DNA of 64,000 bases from Laetiporus sulphureus 93-53 (lineage: Eukaryota; Basidiomycota; Agaricomycetes; Polyporales; Laetiporaceae), in assembly GCF_001632365.1 (NCBI RefSeq), contig NW_024468541.1, positions 269,811 to 333,810 of the forward strand. Reading direction: 5' to 3'. The position numbers and the translations under genes are program-made. The notes below the pieces were generated by a model that saw nothing but the letters and a program-made list of their open reading frames with translations, made no database searches and was not told where the DNA came from. Numbering within the stretch: position 1 is the first letter of the stretch; every line of letters starts with the position of its first letter. Below, piece after piece: positions 23,933 to 34,544 of the stretch.

Positions 23933-24802
23933 TTAGCGTGATGCCGAGGTTGATGGATTGCGAGACGTACTGTACTTCGCGGAATAGTCCACGGAAATGT
24001 TCGCGCTCTTCCCGTACGTGCACTGTGGACTGCGATTAAAACTAGCCTCGCACTCAAAATCCGACTTGGTACGTACGGAAGATGGTGGCTGTCCGCCCAC
24101 AGTGTCATACCTGAACACCTCATCTGCAATATCTCCCTCGACCTTCAGCACCTCGAGCCAGGCCACGTCGTCCGTCGCGTTATCGGGCGACGGCAGCGTT
24201 CCGTTGACTTTGCCGATGACATACGCATTCGGATTGCCATTGAACTTGCCGGAAGACGTGAAGTCCCACTTCGGGGAAAGTCCGGAACCGGTGGTAGGGT
24301 TAGGGACGAAGTAGTGCTGCGCGAGGTTCTGCGGCGGGTTCACGAAGTGGATAAAGTCGATCACCGTTGCAATGCTGACGTCGCGCGACACGTTCGTCCA
24401 CGCCTGGTACGCCGGGTACTGCACGTTGTTGAACCAGCTCGCGTTCACGTAGCAGGAGAGGTCAAGAATCTCTGCATACGCGCCCACGTTTCTACAGCGC
24501 GCCTCAGAACGTCATACCTTGATCACCAAGAGATGGACGACTTACGTGTACGTGTTGGTCGAGCTGCAGGTGTAGTTCTGCACGCCGAACGCGAGGCCGA
24601 TGAACCGCGGCTGCAGGTCCGTCGGAACAACCAGCTGTGTCTGTCCCGCGGGAAACTGCGGTACGAACCCGGCGATGCTGCAATCAGCAACCGTGCCCCA
24701 CACGTTGTCCGAAGACACGTTCGGCCATCCGCTCTGGAGCGCGGAGGCCATGGCGGTGGCGAGCAGCGCGCGCAGGGCGGACGGGATGTTGAGCGCGACC
24801 AT
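23933..24802 (-). CDS. DUF3455 family secreted protein
   Basis: Two exons (24546-24802 and 23933-24491) give about 271 aa. The family is known from fungi and some bacteria, is usually secreted, and has no established biochemical role. Matches to the family pattern include PTDLQPRFIGLAFGVQNYTC, NVGAYAEILDLSC, AQHYFVPNPTTGSGLSPKWD and AWLEVLKVEGDIADEVFRYD. A short hydrophobic N-terminal stretch (LRALLATAMASAL) may act as a signal peptide, and several N-x-S/T sites (NVSSD, NYTC, NASW, NVSR, NGTL) support passage through the secretory pathway. The exact C terminus is uncertain: the frame stops at 23933 after YSAKY, but a GTACGT...CTAACAG pair just before it could splice out 41 bases and add a few different residues. 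Confidence 0.75.
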
Positions 24803-25958
24803 GGTGTCCGAGAAGCGCGACGGGGTGGAGCACTGAGCTGGGAACCAGGCTCGTCTTTAAAGGCCGTTGTATTGCAGCGGTAGTTCCTCGGCGGATATTG
24901 CGTGCATCGGCGGGCTGCTGGCACTGCTTCTCGGAAGTTCAATAGGGGGCAGGCGAGTAGATGTTGTACGCACGCCCGTGAGATCTCGTGCTCCCCCGGG
25001 TTCAGGCTAGTATAAAGAGGGTAGCGCTCGCGCGCTACGTGACATCGATTAATGTGTGATAGTTTGTTCTAGGGCAGAGTTATTTTGGTTCGGACGCTGG
25101 TCGTCATGCATAGGTGTCTGCAAGTGAGAGATTTCTTGAGGCATCATAAGCGATAGAAGTTCGAGCTCACGAGATATTCCGTGGAGTCCACGGTAGTAGC
25201 TTGCCAGGAACAACCGGCCTCTGATATTGGTCCATGAACAGCATCCACAGTTGTTTTCGGTCAGGTCAACCCTCAGGCCCAGGCGCGATTGCAATTGGAC
25301 GATAACTAGTACTAGTGGGCGCCGACCGCGTTGTTTCATCCGATCAACCGACCCGCTAGACCTTGAGCCTAAGCGGTTCGTGGTGTCCGCGATGAAAGTT
25401 AGTGCTGCACGTTTGACCTTCGAACGCTGACCATGTTCTGGCGGTCGGCATCAGACTGGCAGTCATCTCATTGTGGACACTTGTTGGAAAGGTGGTAACT
25501 CGTCGTCGAGACACCAATCTGGCGATCGCATCAGATATCCTCGCGCACGAGGCTCTGACACGCTTCTGGTTGCCATATGTACTTGCCAACTACATAGGTA
25601 TCACAGGCAAGGACGTTCTTGTTGCGGAGGTGTTGAAATCGGATTAGATAATTCAGCCTTTCCTGTTGAATCACAATACTTTTTGAGAAAAGGGCCGTTT
25701 TGTATCTCCTAGTCATTAATTTGCGTCAAGCTGCCTATATCAACTCGCAATACGATATGTAGGATGTCATAAAGTCGAAAGAAATCCATAATGTTTCTCA
25801 TATGTAACAGAAACCCAAAATTCCTTTCCCATCAGATGGACAATATGGATAAGTCCGATTTCGCACCTTTGTTGGGATCAATTCATGCAGGAGAAAAGAT
25901 CACAATTGTTCTCGCAGGAATCGGTGTGACTTTCTTTCCAGTGGTCCCTCAGGCTATC
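24803..25958. other. divergent intergenic region
   Basis: 1.1 kb between the DUF3455 gene and GPI12. Short open frames only. A frame at 25,836-25,961 runs into the GPI12 start Met and could add about 42 residues to its N terminus. Confidence 0.5.
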
Positions 25959-27667
25959 ATGGTACATCGAGCCTCCGCTCCAGACTATCCATCCAAGCTG
26001 ATGCATGCATTCAGTTGTCGTCGTTGATCGTTCTTGCATTCTTGCCTTTGCTATTCGCACTGCTCGCACGTCCGTCATGGCGCAAGAACAATGATGACGT
26101 TTTGAAGCTACTGAGAACTGATTTGGACGATGGCGTGGACACGCCGCCCCCGCGCGTCCTTCTCCTTACGGCACACCCGGATGACGAGTGCATGTTTTTC
26201 GCGCCCACCGTGCAGGCTCTCGTCGAACACGGGAACAAGCTTCCTCCCACTGACACTGACAGACTCGAAGTTTACTCCTTATGCTTGTCCATCGGCAATG
26301 CAGATGGCCTAGGAAGTGTTCGGCGGCATGAACTTGACCGCAGCCTCGATATTCTTGGTATCCAAGAGGGACACCGCTGGGTGGAAGATAAATCGTACGT
26401 GATCTTCTCGCTTGCTTGGCGTGTCAGGGTTGTCTCGGGAACACGGTCTAAAAATGCGACTTATTCCGTGATTAGCGGTCGTGATTCCAATAGTACGCAG
26501 GAGACAAGACATCATTTTTCAGGCTGTAACTTCGTTTGTTTCCTATCCTCAAATTGCTCTCTTTGTCTGAATCCCCGGATACTAAATGATTCGCGGAGGG
26601 TTTGTCATGGAAAAAGCAGTCACCACCGTCTTCCGTGATACGTACTGTATCAACCGGATGATTGGTGTGAACCTCGAGCGAAGCATTACGAAGGCGGACC
26701 GTCAGCTTCCATGCCTGTGAAACATCTGCTATTTCTGCAGGGACATTCTGCAGTTGCGAACGAATCAGTGCATCTGACTACGCGCTGTATCCTGACATTC
26801 CGATCCGAAGTTGTGCAGGTCTGCTGGGCGGTAGTTGTGGCAGCTAAACAATGCGGCCGTGAGGCGGCTCGATATACTTCGCCTGCGATGCCTACCGCTC
26901 GTAGGGCGGGCTATCGATGTCGCGTTTCTCTTGCGTCCATGTTGCTACTCTATGCCAAATCTTTGTCTCACAATCATGTGTGGATCTTTCAACTTTCTGC
27001 CGCTCTCATCTCTCTTTATGCTCTCTTCAGCGATGATTGATGCACCATCCAACCTCATAGTGCACTGCAAGACAATTTCACTGCTCAGTGGGATCATCAA
27101 GTCATCGCAGATGTCATCATGCCCTATGTCATCAATAATAACATCACTACCGTACGTTTCTATGCTTTGTGTATTAGATCAAATATTCACCGCCACCTCT
27201 TGTCTATTGTATACATTCAGATCCTCACATTCGACGACTACGGTATTTCAGGACACCCCAACCATTACTCCCTCCCTCGGGGCGTAGTACATCTAATATC
27301 CTCACTGTCTGTCACCTCTTCTCCCACCAACGGCTCCGCACTCCCATCCATACCACGGCTGTTCGCCCTCGTGTCCATGCCCCTGCTCAGCAAATACACA
27401 GGCCCACTCTCCCTGCTGCTCGTCCCTCTGCAGCGCGCGCTGAATGGAATGTTATTATCCAACTCCGAGCATAACACAGTCACGACGGGGCAGCACGATG
27501 CTGGCCCCTCGAGGGTGGTGTTCATCTCCGGCGCGGCAGAGTATGCGACGGCACTCCGTGCGATGCGCCAGCATCGCTCGCAACTAGTGTGGTTCAGGTG
27601 GCTGTACGTCACGTTCTCGAGATACATGTGGGTAAATGACTGGGTTGAGGCCGTGCCGCGTGGATAG
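25959..27667 (+). CDS. GPI12: N-acetylglucosaminyl-phosphatidylinositol de-N-acetylase (GPI12/PIG-L)
   Basis: This ER enzyme removes acetate from GlcNAc-PI, the second step of GPI-anchor synthesis. Four exons (25959-25961, 26015-26394, 27061-27151, 27221-27667) give 306 aa. The first exon in this model is only the ATG, joined by a 53 bp intron to a hydrophobic anchor (SSLIVLAFLPLLFALLARPS). Zinc-site motif AHPDDECMFF lies near residue 50, and the second conserved block FDDYGISGHPNHY is present; the C-terminal region is hydrophobic and ends VNDWVEAV. The third intron boundary is fixed by homology: VEDKS joins ALQDNFTAQWD across 666 bases, ten times the window's usual intron length. An alternative start about 42 residues upstream is in frame. 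Confidence 0.88.
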
Positions 27668-28198
27668 AAGAATCAATTTGGTGTTCTCTATCGAGCTAAG
27701 GACTGTATGAGCGTGCTATATGGGGTTTTTGTCGAGACTGTGACCGGAATCATCATCGGAACTGTGGCTACATCCGCTCAATCATTTGTATACTAGCTGC
27801 GCACTGCTAGTGGGGCTAAATACTGAGTGCTGCAGTATTGAGATGAGCCTTTTCTTCGAGACTATATGGACACTGGCTGGATACATAGTACAATTTTTCA
27901 CTGGATGTCATGCATCGCAAATGCCGATTGCTGCTCACCGCAAACTTGAAAGCACTGACTACCGCTGCGAGAAACGCGACAATTTGTGAACCTTTCCCTT
28001 GCTGTGACATCCTATCATTTTGGAAGACAAAAGGGGATTTAAGTTAAGTTATTGGTATCGCGGTCACGTGTAACTCCCAAATTGGTAACATTATCAGGCT
28101 GCGGGCGCTCACACCCATACTCTTACACCTCCAATTCCTAGTGCACAAGCTGGCTGCCTATATTGTTTTTGAGATATCTGCTCCGCGCACTGTTCATG
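27668..28198. other. intergenic
   Basis: Spacer between GPI12 and the DUF1770 gene; no gene or repeat recognised. Confidence 0.6.
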
Positions 28199-28853
28199 AT
28201 GGCCTCGTCAAATTCTGTCAGCGATAGTACGGATCGCAACGTCGAATGGGTGCACTCATTCAACGAACATCTCAAGTCGGGCAAACCTCTCGAGGAATTC
28301 GAGCAACGGTCTCATTCCCCTCCGCCAAAGAAGCGGCGCGCACCTGCCATTCCCGACTTCCGTTTTGAACAGAGCTTTCTGCGGAGTATTAAGCCCTACG
28401 TTCATATTGAGCGGCAAATTGCGGAGGATATTGCAGCGGTGGCGACTGCAAGCGGAGAGAAGGGCGCGGAGAAGCACGAGACACGGGTGATGTTGCATGA
28501 AGATATTAGGGTACGGTGGGGAAGGGTGATGTGGATTACGTTGAGGGACCAAGTGATCAGTCCGCTCCTCCAGGGCGCATTGAGGTGCGTATCGAGTCTT
28601 TGCACCGTACGAACAGACAATACTTCCAAAGGCTGCCTTGTGACTGATATATTTCAACAGAGGGCTAGCGAGTGTATTCCTCAGCCCATTACTCGTATCC
28701 TTCGGGGCGAGCTTCCGAAGTTGGTGGGCGAAAGGAGCTACTCGGACGGAAGAGCACCATACCGAGGGCCACGGAGTTGGGTGGCTGAGGAACAAGATGG
28801 CTGAGCTGATGACAGCGAGTTCGCCTGCTAGTGCGAGCACTCATGTGAGGTAG
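28199..28853 (+). CDS. DUF1770-like fungal protein
   Basis: Two exons (28199-28584, 28661-28853) give 192 aa. The conserved segments are IPDFRFEQSFLRSIKPYVHI (about residues 50-70) and a C-terminal block VMWITLRDQVISPLLQGALR followed, after the intron, by GLASVFLSPLLVSFGASF. That pattern (F-EQS-L, then W-T-RDQ---PL-QG, then a short hydrophobic helix) is the one I associate with fungal DUF1770. One membrane-embedded helix near residues 130-150 is likely. A nuclear-localisation-like cluster PPPKKRRAP occurs at residues 39-47. Function unknown. Confidence 0.72.
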
Positions 28854-29271
28854 GATGAGCGACGGTTGACAAGGCTGTGTACATTAACCTTCGGATTTCT
28901 GGCATTGCATTTGCCCACTCGACATTCGGGATTCCTTGGCACCTTTCCGGATGTGTCGGTTGGCATATTTCTGGAATGTGACGGTTGTCGTGAGTCCCTT
29001 CAACTCGAAGTCAGTCTATTCACCCTTCGATAACAATTCAACATTCGACCTACCTTCGGCCACGCTGCGCGAATGATGGCCGCTGACCTTGTCAAAGAAA
29101 GTCTGCGAGCAGCACTTTTCAGACAATAGACAGTCTGGGGTGCATCCGCGTCATGCAGTAACTCTCTGATTGTCGATGCCAACGACCTCGCGGTGGTTGG
29201 TACCAAGCCTGCTTAACCATCTCGGAGGTGACCCTGCAAATATCGCAAGCGTCGAGATTGACTATCGTTGC

Positions 29272-29382
29272 GCTTCAAAGGCATCCCGTACGCAGACCCT
29301 CCAGAGCAGTTCGTATATCCGACGGCGTGCAGATGGCCCGAGGTGCTGAATGTGACGGCTCTCTGTCCTGAATGCATCTAAA
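29272..29382 (+). pseudogene. possible carboxylesterase type B fragment
   Basis: Reading RFKGIPYADPPEQF then CRWPEVLNVTALCPECI ends in a stop. This mimics the F-G-I-PYA-PP motif and following W-GV---T--G--C block near the N terminus of type B carboxylesterases. No catalytic serine region (GxSAG) is found nearby in order on the same strand, so at most this is a relic. Similarity by eye only. Confidence 0.3.
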
Positions 29383-30565
29383 CCAATCAAGTGCCATTAT
29401 TCACGTGGACCAGCGAGCGGTGTTCCTTGCATTGTAATCTTATAGTCGTCCCACGCCCAGCTGGTTGTGGCCTTCACTATCGGCCGAACGTCGTGTGTTA
29501 CGATAGACTGCGAGTGCCATCTCGATGCTGAACTCACGTCTCTAGTTATGTATCAGTCATATAACGGTGTGTTCCGCGTAGTGTGGGCGACGAGCCGAGG
29601 CCAACTGGTAAACTCAGCTCAACTCGCATATCGAGTCGCTGTGTCGAGCCGAGCTAAAAGTAAGTAAATGTCTTTCCCGTTGCTAACTACGATATTCTTG
29701 ATCTCAGACACTTAGATCAGAGTCCACAGGAGCTTGGCTATGTCAAGCCGCATGCGGCTGGGACTGCTCTTCTCTGCTCTTACATTGAATGCTGTCCATG
29801 CATCGTCCCGCATAGCTATAGCTACTATTGCTGGACTCGAGTCTGCGATAATTCAGCTGCGCCACAATTCGCCGCCCTAATGGCATTGATCTGGTCCTGG
29901 CATCTGCATGAATAGACGAACTAGAGGCTGGTTGACCTTCTAGGAGCCTCTGCAAGGCATTGCTGTGTACGCAGCCTCAAACATTAACGAGAAAGCTTCC
30001 AATGATCTGTATGTAGTCGTTCTACGTCTGTTCAATCCCGTATAGCATCCTGCAGTGGCGATGTGCAGTTTACGCAGCCATAATATTGCTGAGTGTAGGT
30101 AAACCGTTTCCCGCGAGTCCCGACTACATTTGTTTCGTCTCATCAAGAGCGCCAGTGTTTCATTCTCTGACCATTTTGCGTCTCAGATATTCGTGGCCAT
30201 ACCAGCAGCGATGATAGGGGTGCATGCTTAACATCGCGTAGGCCAGACAGCATCGCGTCCATGGTGGAGATCGGGCCCTCCATCTCCACCACATTCGTTG
30301 CAGCAACAACCATGGCGCACAGGCCGCCACCTTTGCACCAAAGACGGTGATGTGGTAGGGCCCCTAGCGTGACCGTATATGCCGTGCACAATTTACACGC
30401 CCGTGGATACGTTTATGACGGTCCGTGAAGCCTCTGTGGCCCCACGCCCGTGCCACCATTCCAACCACCAACGCTGCACCGCCTTTGTATTATGTAGCCG
30501 CAACTCGTTCCGTCTCACTGCTGATAAATGATAATACAGTGGCACATAAAGCAGACTTCTGTCGG

Positions 30566-30572
30566 TATAAAA
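30566..30572 (+). promoter_or_regulatory. TATA box
   Basis: TATAAAA about 84 bases before the start codon of the Gly/His-rich protein gene, with a pyrimidine-rich leader after it. Confidence 0.6.
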
Positions 30573-30655
30573 CCCTCCCTTCCGTCCACCAAACTTCATC
30601 TCCTCACGCCTTTTCCCATCTTCTCTATTTCTTTCCTGCCATCCTCACGAGCGAC

Positions 30656-31735
30656 ATGCCTGCTGTGTGCGCCCTTCGATATTCCTGCGGACAGGATATC
30701 GAGGTCGGGGGCACGGGTCCTGTGGCGCAGATCGAGCGGCGGAAGGGTGGTGGCGGTCACGGTCATGGTGGCGGCCATGCCGGCGGAGACGAGGGCTCGC
30801 ATGGCCATGACACAAGTTCCGATGGCGACAAGTCCGTCAGCGACAAATATTCGGACCATGTCAAGGAGGTCGACGTTCCTGGCGAGACGCAAGGCCGGAC
30901 GAAGGCATATGCGTATGGACCCGGAGGGGGGAAGGTGATAACAATCCCTGAAGGTGAACCGTACGTTGGCCGAAAATCAGGCGGGGGGACGCGTGCGGGT
31001 GTGGCAGGCAATTTGTGAGTGATATATGGTAGCTGCGCGTACAATCGTGTCTTACGAGATATCGGACAGCGAGTACGGGAGCGGCATACCGGGTCGAAGT
31101 GCGACCGCTGTCGGCGTAACTGACGTCGACTTCCCCTATGGGTACAGACCCTTCTCCTGGCAACATATCCAGGCTATGGACCTCTCTTCCTACACCCAAC
31201 AGAGGTGGGCACCGCTTCTTCTGATCACAGCTCACGCGTAAAATACATGTCTGACCCACCCGTGCAGTATGGCATGCCTGAGAATGCCACTCGTCCTGGC
31301 GGTCCAGAAGCATCAGCCAATTTTACGGACGCGTATTCAAACACAACCGTCTGCATCCTCTCGGATAACAGCACCGTCGCCTCGCTGATCGCATCAATCA
31401 GCGCGAACTGCTCTCTCAGTGCCTCGTCTTCGAAGACCCCTCTTCCGTTCAATGCCACCTCGTCCCGGCCTTGTCCGGAACAGGCGATCATGTACTATCG
31501 GGGCAGCTCCGCGACGATGACGCTTGTGGGCTACAACAATACCAATCTGTTCAGCAACAATACGGCTTCTGTAATGCTTCCCCTCCCATCATGGGCTAAC
31601 ACCTCCTTCATCAGCTGCGTTAACGAGACAACTATCGCGGCCATCCCGTTGTTCGGCAGAGCCACGATGTATCAACCGCATGCTGCCGTGGTGCTCCTTG
31701 CTCTCTTCCTCTCAGTGCTCAAGCTCGCGTTTTGA
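30656..31735 (+). CDS. Gly/His-rich, N-glycosylation-site-rich surface-type protein, copy 1
   Basis: I do not recognise a named family; it is a paralogue of the gene at 51,798-52,912. Exon 1 (30656-31014) encodes a Gly/His-rich segment (KGGGGHGHGGGHAGGDEG) and a conserved AYGPGGG...SGGGTR block. A second exon starts at 31070 (EYGSGIPG). The last exon (31268-31735) holds at least nine N-x-S/T sites, the shared motif SDNSTVASLI, PEQAIMYYRGSS, and a hydrophobic C-terminal tail (AAVVLLALFLSVLKLAF) suited to a GPI or membrane anchor. No clear N-terminal signal peptide. Within exon 2 the frame that matches the paralogue (YPGYGPLFLHPTE) differs from the frame entering it, so either a 32-base intron (31107-31138) is removed or the gene is frameshifted. 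Confidence 0.6.
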
Positions 31736-31789
31736 AGGCCCGTCGAAGATAGCCACTTTGCGGACGCTGATCGTACCATTTGATTGATG

Positions 31790-32120
31790 TATCCCTTGCA
31801 CTGCGCATGCTTGTCACTATCGCAAACTTTACAATCTTGAGCATGATAACCTTTTGTTCCGTAGGCTAGCGTGTACACGATATCCGTGTAAATACGTCTC
31901 ACATTTGAATCCACTGCGGGGCCCCTTCTAAGTGTTCAATAGCGGTGGTAGATTCTGTCGGCGACCATGAATTATGGTTGGCCAAATGATCGGATGGATA
32001 GGGCAGGAAACTCTATATATGAGTGTCAGATGTGAAACCATTATAATTCGGCTACTTCTGCTGGCAATCTGCCGCATCCCAGCGTAAACAGTTTTCTGAA
32101 TTTGAGATACTGTACATTGT
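31790..32120 (-). repeat. protease-gene 3' flank repeat, copy 1, distal part
   Basis: Reverse complement of 53,810-54,125, roughly 80-85% identical by eye, including blocks such as GAGTTTCCTGCCCTATC and TGCTCAAGATTGTAAAG. It continues, after an interruption of about 2.4 kb, at 34,545-34,893. The interruption is described as a mobile element. Confidence 0.75.
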
Positions 32121-32264
32121 GTCCCTTGCTCGCCAGAGCAAGGCTGCATTCTCCACGGCCGTGGACAAAAATCGTGCAGGGGTGGGAACATTCACGTGAC
32201 TACGATGACGTCGCCTCTGCACTCCCTGCTTACCTCCTGCTGTCTGTAGCTAGCCTGTACTAAG

Positions 32265-32835
32265 CTGCTGTCTCGTCCGGATTTTACCGTCTATTACGTT
32301 CGTGCTGTCTCTAACGACGTGCCCCATTACTGCTCTGTCAACGGCATCTTTCGCAGTGCTGGTTCCTTAACACCTTCCGAGTCATGCATTCATGCCTCAC
32401 CTCCCTCCACGGCGTTGTGCCTCATTCGACATGCGCCGTCGGTGATGTCTCATTCTTTTTACCGGTGCTCTGTTTGCATACCTCATTTATTTATATCAAC
32501 TGGACCCTTCGAGATGGATAGCGTGTCTAAGCGTGGATCCGACCCTGGAACCCGGAGGACATGTTTGTCTACTCTCAGGTCTCTGTTCGCCTACGGTGGC
32601 GTCGCCTTCGCTCTCGTCGCTTACTTCTTGCTGTATACTGTATATGTAGCTGCTGTCTCATCCGGATTCTACCATTTATTACGTCTTGTTGTCTCTGACA
32701 ACGTGCCCGGTTACTGCTCTTTTAACTGCATCTTTCGCACTGCTGCTTCCTCAATGTCTCCCGACTCATGCCTTATCTCCTTCCGCACATTGTGCCTCGG
32801 CGCCGTTGGTGATGTCTCATTCCCTGCGATTACAC
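32265..32835. repeat. diverged direct duplication, period about 370-390 bp
   Basis: The segment beginning at about 32,275 (TCGTCCGGATTTTACC, then GTGCCCCATTACTGCTCT, GCATCTTTCGCAGTGCTG, GTCGGTGATGTCTCATTC) recurs from about 32,657 (TCATCCGGATTCTACC, GTGCCCGGTTACTGCTCT, GCATCTTTCGCACTGCTG, GTTGGTGATGTCTCATTC). Both lie inside the Helitron-like insertion. Confidence 0.8.
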
Positions 32836-32884
32836 ATACCTTTCGCTTTTGTTAGCTTGCCTTTCTTCCCGAAAACCACAACTC

Positions 32885-33020
32885 GTACATCAGTTTCCAC
32901 CGTTGTCGTTCATTCCATTTTCCATCTGTTCCCACCAGCCTTTCGTTTTCACGTACATCAGTTTCCACCATTGTCATTCATTCCATTTTCCATCTGTTCC
33001 CACCAGCCTTTCGTTTTCAC
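32885..33020. repeat. 68 bp tandem duplication
   Basis: Two nearly identical adjacent units start at 32,885 and 32,953 (GTACATCAGTTTCCACC...). The second overlaps the end of the helicase frame and contributes its last codons. Confidence 0.9.
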
Positions 33021-33853
33021 GTTCAGCTCCTCCTGCCGTCCGTCCTCCTTCATCAACATCTCATCGATAGGCTGAAAGAATGTCATCTCGTCGAAGTCGC
33101 GCAGGATGCGTATCGTTTCACGTCCTGAACTGCGCGAGAGAGCGACGTAAAGGTTGAATAGTGACATCCTTCCTCCAGGTGGCGTGGTTATGTCTACGAT
33201 AACGTACGTGATCGTCTGTCCTTGAGAACGGTAGTCCGTGAACGCATACGCCGCCGTCATCGGAATCTGTCGGCGGTTAACCTTTTTGCGTAGGATCTTT
33301 CTACCATTTCGTGTTTGGACTGGCACGTCGATGTGAACGGTTTTTGACATCGGTTCGATTGGAATTACGCCATCTTGTAAGCCTTCAAGACTTGACATGC
33401 GCGTCCTCCCGAGCTTTACTAAAACGAACGCCAGCGGTCTTTGCAATCTCACCACCGACGAGTTCGGTATCGGTGGTTCATCTGGATGCAGGATGATGTC
33501 AACAATCTCGCCTCTCGCGCCGTTTGTGACATCAAGCTCTGTCTGCACGTTGACGGTAACCATGACTTTCATTCCTAACGCTATTTTGACTTCATCTGGC
33601 AAACCTCCCTTCTCCTTCCGTCCTTTACGTTTAGTCCTTTTACTGGCCATCGCCAGCCGTTCTCTTGACGTCAAAGGTCTGCCATTTGTATGGTCTTCCG
33701 CAGGACAAAATGCTTGATTTCATCCTCAGCCTCGATGGAAACCATCTCCAAACCATCCACTACCGTTCCGAACATCCTCCCGATCCCGATCGATACCCGT
33801 GGATGAATCAGGCAATTGAATGCATCGCACGCATTAACACCCCACACCGACAA
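32958..33853 (-). pseudogene. C-terminal fragment of Helitron/PIF1-type helicase
   Basis: An open frame of 238 codons (32958-33674) carries the helicase C-terminal region: LGMKVMVTVNVQTELDVTNG, ARGEIVDIILHPDEPP, the block FTDYRSQGQTITYVIVD and the motif VI-like LFNLYVALSRSSGRETIRIL. These match the superfamily 1B helicase of basidiomycete Helitrons. Upstream, a second frame (33671-33853) ending KTIQMADL abuts it, so a frameshift or short deletion separates them. Walker A/B motifs and the Rep nuclease are absent, so the copy cannot be autonomous. Confidence 0.8.
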
Positions 33854-34544
33854 ATCGACCTTATATGCAGCCGAACCCCACCCCCCCTGTGGCCCATCTG
33901 CTTCTTCTGGACCGACCTGTTAATGAACGTCGTCAGCGCGGACAGTCTCGTTTCCGCAAACCCCGCCCTCCTCTTCAAGCACCGGGGATTGTACAACACG
34001 AGACGATTCTGGAAGCTAGAACATACCGTCATAATGAAATACGCCATACGAGGTTACGCATTCGCACCAAGTCCCGCTGCTTGGGAGCCCACCCCTCGAT
34101 GCCACCCGCTCCTCTGCTGCAGGAAACAACGCACCTTCGAGGACCGTGCCTGCCTCCGTCTCACATTTGATGAACGTAATGCACTCCCTGCAGACGACGA
34201 TGCCTACATCGCCTGGAGGTTGTCAGATGCACGTTGCAGTGCGAACTGCACGACTGCCCTGATTGGCCCCTCCGCAATGTATGGGATCAAAGATTGAATG
34301 AACACCCACGCAACACTGGCATTGTTCACGTACCCGCCCAATGTAATGTCCTCTAATGTACCCTGTACTAATAGCTTCAACATTTATCCCACTACCGCTC
34401 CTGTACTGTTATCTCAAATTGACGCCGCAGCGTCAACTCCACCAACTGTGCTACGTCCCATAATAAATCCTGCACGTTGCCCGTGACAACCAATGAACAT
34501 ACCTCGAGCAAGGGACCCAGCCGCGGCCACGCGGCGCTTCTCGA

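Larger units (their letters stand above)
28854..30655. other. gene-poor tract with a possible esterase relic
   Basis: No intact gene recognised over 1.8 kb. A short frame near 29,275-29,382 resembles a carboxylesterase (see separate entry). The promoter of the following Gly/His-rich gene occupies the right end. Confidence 0.5.
32121..34544 (-). mobile_element. Helitron-like element (2.4 kb insertion with hairpin ends)
   Basis: The protease-gene flank repeat is continuous in the copy at 53.4-54.1 kb but here is cut, its two parts ending at 32,120 and beginning again at 34,545. The inserted DNA has an 11 bp inverted repeat (TCCCTTGCTCG at 32,122-32,132 and its complement at 34,505-34,515). It also has a hairpin near each end with the same GCCA loop: 8 bp stem at 32,124-32,143 and 6 bp stem at 34,520-34,535. 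Inside is the C-terminal part of a Helitron-type helicase on the minus strand, so the element's 5' end is on the right, where it starts with TC. No CTRR terminus is seen at the left end, which argues for a Helitron2/Helentron-like layout rather than a canonical Helitron; that classification is inference. Confidence 0.65.

Noticed and set aside
30143..30391. Minus-strand stretch YHITVFGA resembling the esterase GxSxG region
   Set aside because: Catalytic Ser is absent and it lies on the strand opposite to the other esterase-like shard; likely coincidence.
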